Source: Candidatus Formimonas warabiya (GTDB lineage: Bacteria; Bacillota; Dehalobacteriia; Dehalobacteriales; Dehalobacteriaceae). Taken from it: 64,000 nt of DNA. The DNA lies in assembly GCF_002777255.1 (NCBI RefSeq), contig NZ_CP017634.1, positions 2,864,903 to 2,928,902 of the forward strand, written 5' to 3'. The notes beneath the pieces were generated by a model. That model searched no databases. It was not told the DNA's origin and saw nothing but the letters and a program-made list of their open reading frames with translations. How positions within the stretch are numbered: position 1 is the stretch's first letter; each line of letters opens with the position of its first letter. A program made the position numbers and the translations under genes. Shown here piece by piece: positions 58,508-64,000 of the stretch.

Positions 58508-60241
58508 ATGAAAAGGATTTTAGCAACAATTACAACGGCAATTCTATTGGTAGGTTTATTCAGTACGGCGGCTATGGCAGCACCATTGACCAAAGGCAAT
58601 CTAACAGTAATTGATAAGGACAACTTTGAGGCACAGACCATTGAGTATTTTAAATCACACAATTCTACTATTTATAAAGACTGCCCTCAATATGTTACTA
58701 ACAGGACACTTCAATCAGATGGCACTATGAATTACAAAGTTGACTGGAATATAGTTTCCCATCCAGATATGGGAGATGATGTAACACATGAAATAGTTGG
58801 CAGAGGCGCATATATAACGGTTGATAACATCATCAGGGAAACAATAAAAATAGGCGGTGCTTATTCTGTAAAGGATTATTCAGCAAAAACAGGTATGACC
58901 AAAGAATACATAACAAGAGAGTCCGGAACAATGCTATTTTCAAAAGGGCCTGTTACAGTCACCTTTTATGGTGGTGACGTGAATTATCTATACCCACTTC
59001 AAAGAAACTATGGAAATACACGTTCAATAGATAAAATTTTTGGCTATGAGATTGCCAGAGGGTCTTTATTATATAGCACCAGCAGCATAGAGAGAGGGTC
59101 AAAAGCATCGGAAGAAATACTGCTGGAGTTTAGTGATGTGGAAGATGGACCTCATACAACAACAACCAAGGTATTGTCTGAGCCGGGGATGTATAGTATA
59201 TATCTTCAACTCGTAGATGTATCTGCTGGATTAAGTGCTGGCCCGGGTATCACCTTGTGTATCCTTGATGGCACAGAGGATATGAACGATAACATTCAAG
59301 AGACAGTGACAGCCATACCTTCAACAGCAAAGGTCAGTGTCAATGGAAAAGCATTTAATGTACCTGCTTACAATGTAAACAACAGTAATTTTTTGAAGGC
59401 ACGGGATATCGCCTATATTCTAAATGGCACATCTAAGCAATTTGATGTAGTCTACAGCGAAAGAAAATTTGAAAACAAGGTTATATCAAGCAATGTTTAT
59501 TTGAAGGAATTCACACCATATGAGAGCGTAGGCGGTGAAATGACTCCTCTTAAAGCTGGTAATAAGACAGCGAGTTTGACAGCGCAAACATTTACATCAA
59601 CGTATACTGGTGGAATGAATCCATTGGTCTACTCAATAGATGGGGCCAATTATTTGATGCTGAGAGACGTAGGGAGAATAATTGATTTCAGTGTCACTTA
59701 TGATAATGCAACAGGCACAGTATTAATTGACACCAACAAAGGTTATGACGGTACAGCAAAGGTAATATCTAAAGATGCTGTACAGGCTGATTATAAAGTT
59801 TATTCAGTAACAAGCAGCGGAAACCATGAAACCTATACTGTCAATGGTGAAAGGTACTGGAGGCTTAGAGATTTTGCAGGATTTAATGGGTTCCCATACT
59901 TCGGTTATGTGCATGACACTGACAATAATACTCTGACAATAGATAAAAAATACAGGATTTTAGAAGCACCATTAGGCATAAAACTTGATAACAGTCCTGA
60001 ATGGGCTACCCCTGTCTCTCCATTGGTCATTAAAGGTGACTCACAGTTTACCTTGTCAGGCTATGAAATCAGGAAAGAGTTGTACTTTACAATTCCTGAT
60101 ATACAGAAAATATATAACTTCTACATTGAATGGATTGCGGATGACAGGTATCAGGATGGCGGTTTCTATTTTATAGACTACTATCCTGAGGACGGTATAG
60201 ACAGACCGTTATTCTGGGGAACTTTCCCTGGGGCGCAATAA
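58508..60241 (+). CDS. Secreted protein with copper-amine-oxidase-N-like stalk domains
   Basis: 577 aa. Signal peptide MKRILATITTAILLVGLFST then AAMAA. After a beta-rich N-terminal part, two or three Cu_amine_oxidN1-type (stalk) units follow: VSVNGKAFNVPAYNVNNSNF then LKARDIAYIL; YSIDGANYLMLRDVGRIIDF; and YTVNGERYWRLRDFAGFNGF. Such domains are structural modules of clostridial surface proteins. AAGGAGG precedes the ATG, and the gene lies 26 nt after the previous one. As the only fully secreted member, it may be held at the surface by its three membrane-anchored neighbours. Confidence 0.8.
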   Translation: MKRILATITTAILLVGLFSTAAMAAPLTKGNLTVIDKDNFEAQTIEYFKSHNSTIYKDCPQYVTNRTLQSDGTMNYKVDWNIVSHPDMGDDVTHEIVGRGAYITVDNIIRETIKIGGAYSVKDYSAKTGMTKEYITRESGTMLFSKGPVTVTFYGGDVNYLYPLQRNYGNTRSIDKIFGYEIARGSLLYSTSSIERGSKASEEILLEFSDVEDGPHTTTTKVLSEPGMYSIYLQLVDVSAGLSAGPGITLCILDGTEDMNDNIQETVTAIPSTAKVSVNGKAFNVPAYNVNNSNFLKARDIAYILNGTSKQFDVVYSERKFENKVISSNVYLKEFTPYESVGGEMTPLKAGNKTASLTAQTFTSTYTGGMNPLVYSIDGANYLMLRDVGRIIDFSVTYDNATGTVLIDTNKGYDGTAKVISKDAVQADYKVYSVTSSGNHETYTVNGERYWRLRDFAGFNGFPYFGYVHDTDNNTLTIDKKYRILEAPLGIKLDNSPEWATPVSPLVIKGDSQFTLSGYEIRKELYFTIPDIQKIYNFYIEWIADDRYQDGGFYFIDYYPEDGIDRPLFWGTFPGAQ

Positions 60242-60260
60242 TCAGAACAATTCAATAGTT

Positions 60261-60293
60261 AAAAGGCTTGGGCGTTTTGCTCAAGCCTTTTTT
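60261..60293 (+). terminator. Terminator of the surface operon
   Basis: AAAAGGCTTGGGC (from 60261) pairs with GCTCAAGCCTTTT (to 60291), followed by further T; 20 nt after the stop at 60241. Confidence 0.85.
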
Positions 60294-60417
60294 CATGCTC
60301 AAAAGCAGGTCGGATTTATTGGCTTCTCAATAATAAATGGAAATTGGGTGTTGCAATCCTTACTTTTCTCTGGTATCCTTCCAGACCAATAAATATAGGG
60401 ATTTGGAGGTGATGGAC

Positions 60418-60747
60418 ATGCAAAGCATTTATTACAACATTTGTGACGAGGTTTTCATATCAAGAAACGGATTAATTGAGATACTTCGGAAGGCTCTCAT
60501 ACGTGGAGACTGTCTATTCTGGGTATCTGACTTCAAGGTGCAAGGCGGCAGTATCATATTAAGAACCGTTGATAATCTGATGGGGCGGTTGACCATAGAA
60601 GATTTGCTTTTGAGTTTAAGGGAATTGACGGTTGATATATTAGCAAAAGCAGTCACTAATGGAGAGTTTGACATATCTATTTTGGACGGAGATTCAATTG
60701 ATTTAGTGATTCAGGTCGGGGTTTTCGGAACACTGGTTTATGATTAG
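60418..60747 (+). CDS. Hypothetical protein
   Basis: 109 aa from the ATG at 60418 (GGAGG 8 nt upstream). A small acidic protein of alternating helices and strands (RNGLIEILRKALIRGDCLFW, GSIILRTVDNLMGRLTIEDL, ISILDGDSIDLVIQVGVFGT). It resembles small phage/element proteins but no family can be named. The following 195 nt contain nothing recognisable. Confidence 0.6.
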   Translation: MQSIYYNICDEVFISRNGLIEILRKALIRGDCLFWVSDFKVQGGSIILRTVDNLMGRLTIEDLLLSLRELTVDILAKAVTNGEFDISILDGDSIDLVIQVGVFGTLVYD

Positions 60748-60941
60748 GGGTACTGATCTCCTACCGGCGTTTTTCAATACTATTATTTCTGGTGTGAGTA
60801 AGTGGTAAAGAAGTGGTTTTGGAGTTTCAACAGTTGCAAAAATCAAGGTCAGTACCTAAAGAAATTTTTATAAGCAGTTGATATGTGGAGAATGGTGATT
60901 TTGAGGATGTGAAAAATTTAAGGATATGGAGGCATGGAGAT

Positions 60942-61838
60942 ATGAAGAAACGTGATAAAAAAAAGAAGGATAACATGCAGGGCGAGCCTGTACATTTGTT
61001 TACTGTGAATTTTATCAAAGGCATAAAGGTCAAAAGTATATATAAAAATAGAAAGGATGCTTTTGAAGGTTCAATGAGGTCATATATTCAGTATCTGAAA
61101 TCTTTTAACACTGAAGATTTGGGCTTAGATTGTGGAGAGATAGATGTTTACGATTGGATTAACAGCGTTCTATCCGGCAGTTATGACGCTGTTGCTCATA
61201 TGATTGCATTGTCACCAATGGAATTACTTTATAGGATTAGCACTAAACCAGCGGTGAAGTTTGATATTTCAATAGCTGATGCCTTATTCTACATATTAGA
61301 GTCGGTGGAACGCATTGAAGACGAGGGGTTTTACTTCAAGTCTTTTGATAGGGGCAGTTCTTTTGAAATGCTCTTTGGGTGGGGTGCGGTCAGAATGAGG
61401 CTGACATGTGTTGATGTCCCTAAACTGTTTCAGGTGTTGGAAATCAATCATAATCCGTCAGAATACGTTGAGAAGGCTATATGTCAAGCACTTAATATGG
61501 CTGGTTTAACTGATAAGTTTGGTCATTTCGTGGATGTGATGAATCACATGGCTCACCCTTATTCTATTGACAAGTTTATAGAGGAAGAATACGGCTGTAT
61601 TTACAAAGAAGATACATTTACACCCTTTGGGGCTGGTCTTCGTGAGATTGCTTTCCTACGATATTTGTACGAGCAGAAGAATTCATATAACAGAGATTTG
61701 CAGATTGAGGTCTATGGAGGAAATATCTTGATTGCAGAGTTTAACTATGGGGAGCATGGAATATTGAAGTTATTAATTTCATTGTATGCGGATGATGCAC
61801 ATGAGCGGCTATTCAGGGCCTATAAATTACATCAATAG
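60942..61838 (+). CDS. Hypothetical protein
   Basis: 298 aa from ATG 60942 (MKKRDKKKK; GGAGG 9 nt upstream). The basic N-terminus is followed by a largely helical soluble protein with segments such as YIQYLKSFNTEDLGLDCGEI and ADALFYILESVERIEDEGFY, and a beta-containing C-terminus (DLQIEVYGGNILIAEFNYGE). No motif recognised. AT-rich codon use like its neighbours. Confidence 0.6.
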   Translation: MKKRDKKKKDNMQGEPVHLFTVNFIKGIKVKSIYKNRKDAFEGSMRSYIQYLKSFNTEDLGLDCGEIDVYDWINSVLSGSYDAVAHMIALSPMELLYRISTKPAVKFDISIADALFYILESVERIEDEGFYFKSFDRGSSFEMLFGWGAVRMRLTCVDVPKLFQVLEINHNPSEYVEKAICQALNMAGLTDKFGHFVDVMNHMAHPYSIDKFIEEEYGCIYKEDTFTPFGAGLREIAFLRYLYEQKNSYNRDLQIEVYGGNILIAEFNYGEHGILKLLISLYADDAHERLFRAYKLHQ

Positions 61839-61933
61839 GCTCTCACCTACCCTTCCAGCAATTTGTAAGAAAAAAATTTTTAAGTTGATAAATCCTTCTG
61901 TTGCAAAATTTTTCCAGAAGCGGTACAATTCCT

Positions 61934-61963
61934 CCGCCACATGCAAAGTAGTGTGGTGGTTTT
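61934..61963 (+). terminator. Terminator after the 60942 gene
   Basis: CCGCCACA (61934-61941) pairs with TGTGGTGG (61952-61959; one G-T pair), then TTTTGG. About 95 nt past the stop at 61838. Confidence 0.6.
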
Positions 61964-62007
61964 GGTAAATAATAAAAATTTTTATTGAGAAAGGAGATTT
62001 TCAATTC

Positions 62008-62376
62008 ATGGAAAAGGCTGGTGAAATGGAGCGACTGGTAGCAAAGCAGCTCAGGGAGATAGTGCCTGATTTGCTTCTTCTTAATCTCTGGGAGTTGTGG
62101 GAGGAACAGCACTCAAAGGATGTTAACATCAATCCTCAAACATTCAAGCTGTTTGGAATATTGGGCCAACCTCGGAGTCAAATAGTTTTACATTCTGTCG
62201 GTGAGAAAACTATCAAGCATAGTTTTCAAACGGCTATGACTCCTTGCACAGCAACGATAGCCATATACGATTTAGATAGTTTATGTGCCATTATGCTATC
62301 TGAAAGTCAGGCTGAATCAATCTTAGAGCATTATTCTAAAGAGAGGGGTAATATTACATGGATAAGAGATATATAG
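62008..62376 (+). CDS. Hypothetical protein
   Basis: 122 aa with GAAAGGAG upstream. Helical N-terminus (MERLVAKQLREIVPDLLLLN) and a beta-type middle (SQIVLHSVGEKTIKHSFQTA). Its last 6 codons overlap the start of the next gene, so the two are co-translated. Family not recognised. Confidence 0.6.
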   Translation: MEKAGEMERLVAKQLREIVPDLLLLNLWELWEEQHSKDVNINPQTFKLFGILGQPRSQIVLHSVGEKTIKHSFQTAMTPCTATIAIYDLDSLCAIMLSESQAESILEHYSKERGNITWIRDI

Positions 62377-63071
62377 CTTGTCGGCTCGACCTTGGTATAA
62401 CTCGCATAGCTGGATTTTTGCTCTTTAATGCAGCAAGCGAACACTACGAGTTTGAAGAAGTAACTCCCAAAGAAACACTGCGGCTTGTAAAGGCTGGTAT
62501 GGTCAACGGTCTGAAAATCGTTGACGGCGAGCTTGTACCTGATTCTGAAGGGTTCGGGCAGCATAACTTTAAGATTAAGTCAGGAGTTGGCAATTATAGA
62601 AACGCCGTAGAAACCGGCAAACAAGGTGATAAAACCTACAGTATCATTAGAAAAGTTTCTCATGATGACGAGGATGAATATACCGTCATAACGAGTAAAT
62701 GCGGTAGATTTTCCATTGATACTGAAGGTCTGATAGCCCTCATGCGGTTTTATGATGTGGCTGGTGTGCGGTTGGATGAATCAGGTGAAATTGTGACATA
62801 TCCGGGCGTGACCATTTCAGACATGAGAACCCATGCAGACCCTAAAAGTTATGACCCTAAAGAGGTTTTGGATGTTGGCGGTGTACTCATGCCAGCTTCT
62901 GATTTGACAATGGCAGAAATCTTTGGAACGGGTGGTATTGAGGAAAAGGCTGAAGGTGTTGAACAACCTGTCAAGGAAAATGAAAGTTCAGAGACGGTTA
63001 AAGTGGATGAACCCAAGCAGACACCTAAAAAGCCTGCAAGTAAAGGCGCAGCAGCCAAAAAGAAAAGCTAA
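62358..63071 (+). CDS. Hypothetical protein with Lys-rich tail
   Basis: 237 aa. The first 185 residues are a folded alpha/beta protein (YIACRLDLGITRIAGFLLFN; DEDEYTVITSKCGRFSIDTE). The last 45 residues are a low-complexity Glu/Pro/Lys tail ending KKPASKGAAAKKKS, which suggests nucleic-acid or membrane-surface contact. Start at ATG 62358 within the preceding gene, with GAGGGG upstream. Function unknown. Confidence 0.65.
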   Translation: MDKRYIACRLDLGITRIAGFLLFNAASEHYEFEEVTPKETLRLVKAGMVNGLKIVDGELVPDSEGFGQHNFKIKSGVGNYRNAVETGKQGDKTYSIIRKVSHDDEDEYTVITSKCGRFSIDTEGLIALMRFYDVAGVRLDESGEIVTYPGVTISDMRTHADPKSYDPKEVLDVGGVLMPASDLTMAEIFGTGGIEEKAEGVEQPVKENESSETVKVDEPKQTPKKPASKGAAAKKKS

Positions 63072-63088
63072 ACAGTTTCAATTAATAG

Positions 63089-63131
63089 AGGTCAGGTATT
63101 GTACTTCTCGTACATATCTGACCTTTTTTTA
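63089..63131 (+). terminator. Terminator after the 62358 gene
   Basis: AGGTCAG (63089-63095) pairs with CTGACCT (63118-63124), with further pairing inside through GTAC/GTAC, followed by a seven-T run. Confidence 0.85.
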
Positions 63132-63186
63132 TTATCTGGGGAAAAAACAATCAACACAATAAAAATAAAAACTTGAAAGGCCGTGA

Positions 63187-63567
63187 TTGAAGGTGAAAAC
63201 AAAGGAATTGCTGCGATTGGCTCTTTTGCAGATGTACGAAGCATTTTCAGATGAGGATAAGGCCCTTTGTAAGTTTGATTGGTACTTTAATACCTTTATC
63301 CGTTCATTTTCTGACCTGCGTGTATCCCCTAAGCACGTTGCAGGAAGGCAGGACATGGAAATAAATGACCAGCAGCGCATTGAGGAAGATATGTGTCGGT
63401 TAGAGTTTGACGTTGTAGATTATGGGTGCTGGATGTGGTTTTATCAAACAGCAACGGGCGAATTCGATATCGTCAATTTTGATGATGAAATCCCTGTAAT
63501 AAAGTTGTTGAAAGACTTTGAACATGAAAAAGGCACGAAAACATTTTTGGTGAGGAGGCAAATGTAA
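63187..63567 (+). CDS. Hypothetical protein
   Basis: About 126 aa, starting at a TTG (63187) or the GTG two codons later; neither has a textbook ribosome site. Acidic and Trp/Tyr-rich (KFDWYFNTFIRSFSDL, DYGCWMWFYQTATGEFDIVN). The end of its stop codon (TAA) overlaps the ATG of the next gene (TAATG), so the pair is translationally coupled. Unknown family. Confidence 0.55.
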   Translation: MKVKTKELLRLALLQMYEAFSDEDKALCKFDWYFNTFIRSFSDLRVSPKHVAGRQDMEINDQQRIEEDMCRLEFDVVDYGCWMWFYQTATGEFDIVNFDDEIPVIKLLKDFEHEKGTKTFLVRRQM

Positions 63568-64000
63568 TGGAAATCAATTATAAGGTCGAAACGATTATAT
63601 CGAAAAACGGCAGACCCTACGCTTATAAGGTTTATGCAGGGGTCTACATTTTCTATCTGTCGCAGAAAGTGTTTTCAGAGGCTGTGAATAGCGGCATGAT
63701 TGAGCTTGACGGGTCTACAAATTCCGTAAAATGGAATGACATTATCAGGCTCAAGGGTGAAAAAGCAGTAGAAAGGCTTAGGTATGCCGTTGCCAACACG
63801 ACCCTTGATTACTTGGAAGAAGAACTGGAAGTCGTGAACGAAATGCCACCTATCCTATATCTCCATTACAGCTTTGGTACATTCAGGCTTGCAGCAATAT
63901 CTTTATTGGTAAAGAGCGGTACTGTTGAGATTAACTCGGGTGGAATAAATAGAGATAATGGAAAGGTCAATGAAAATCTTAAAGAAATAAATAAAGCTGT
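63567..64000 (+). CDS. Hypothetical protein, partial (runs off right edge)
   Basis: 144 codons are visible from ATG 63567, with GAGGAGG about 12 nt upstream. A mixed alpha/beta soluble protein (YKVETIISKNGRPYAYKVYA, GVYIFYLSQKVFSEAVNSGM). Unrecognised; coupled to the preceding gene by the TAATG overlap. Confidence 0.55.
   Translation, partial: MEINYKVETIISKNGRPYAYKVYAGVYIFYLSQKVFSEAVNSGMIELDGSTNSVKWNDIIRLKGEKAVERLRYAVANTTLDYLEEELEVVNEMPPILYLHYSFGTFRLAAISLLVKSGTVEINSGGINRDNGKVNENLKEINKA

Overview
The window reads as a chromosomal stretch of an anaerobic, spore-former-type Firmicute, probably a Desulfitobacterium/Peptococcaceae-like member of the Clostridia. This is an inference from strong AGGAGG ribosome sites, TTGACA/TATAAT promoters, giant S-layer-homology (SLH) proteins, a SARP-type response regulator, an MttB-superfamily methyltransferase and an IS1182-type insertion sequence. 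No 16S rRNA or other taxonomic marker is present. The left two thirds (1-42 kb) look like native chromosome. The right third (about 45.9-64 kb) is visibly more AT-rich and made almost entirely of unrecognised genes, as expected of an integrated mobile element.

Region A (1-12.6 kb) is a candidate metal or oxyanion acquisition locus. It holds a small Cys-rich membrane protein (cut by the window edge), a 2218-aa FN3/propeller/SLH surface protein with a Cys-rich head, a secreted 323-aa protein behind a long riboswitch-like leader, a FecCD/BtuC-type permease, a lipoprotein, and a one-component regulator with an excisionase-type HTH fused to a molybdate-binding-like PBP domain. The surface protein, the secreted protein and the lipoprotein share an unrecognised beta-rich module with a conserved H-x-H-[SE]-[FY] motif. 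Two of the promoters are near duplicates with the same operator.

Region B (12.6-23.5 kb) is one catabolic/uptake block on the minus strand: MttB-like methyltransferase, M19 dipeptidase, DppBCDF-type transporter, its binding lipoprotein, a sodium:solute symporter and a SorC-type regulator. Region C (23.7-42 kb) holds a relic of a LamG-type surface protein, a 3491-aa SLH protein with seven near-identical 100-residue cadherin-like repeats, a degenerate receiver protein, a complete IS1182-type element inserted in the loop of a hairpin, and a two-component system (7TM-DISM hybrid kinase with two kinase cores, and a REC-BTAD regulator). Region D (42-45.9 kb) is a TetR regulator and a PEP-utilising dikinase, bracketed by two truncated DUF255 (YyaL N-terminus) relics.

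Region E (45.9-64 kb) is accessory DNA. It contains a HEPN-like coiled-coil protein, tRNA-half relics, a small putative ADP-ribosyltransferase, a serine recombinase with a repeated upstream site, and about 1.4 kb of non-coding DNA ending in a four-copy palindromic iteron array in front of a coiled-coil/HTH protein. These are followed by small Zn-ribbon-like proteins, an XRE regulator divergent from a four-gene membrane/secreted operon (two members with the same C-terminal DYELDTH tail), and a run of unknown genes leaving the window. No conjugation, capsid or replication gene could be named, so the type of element is open.
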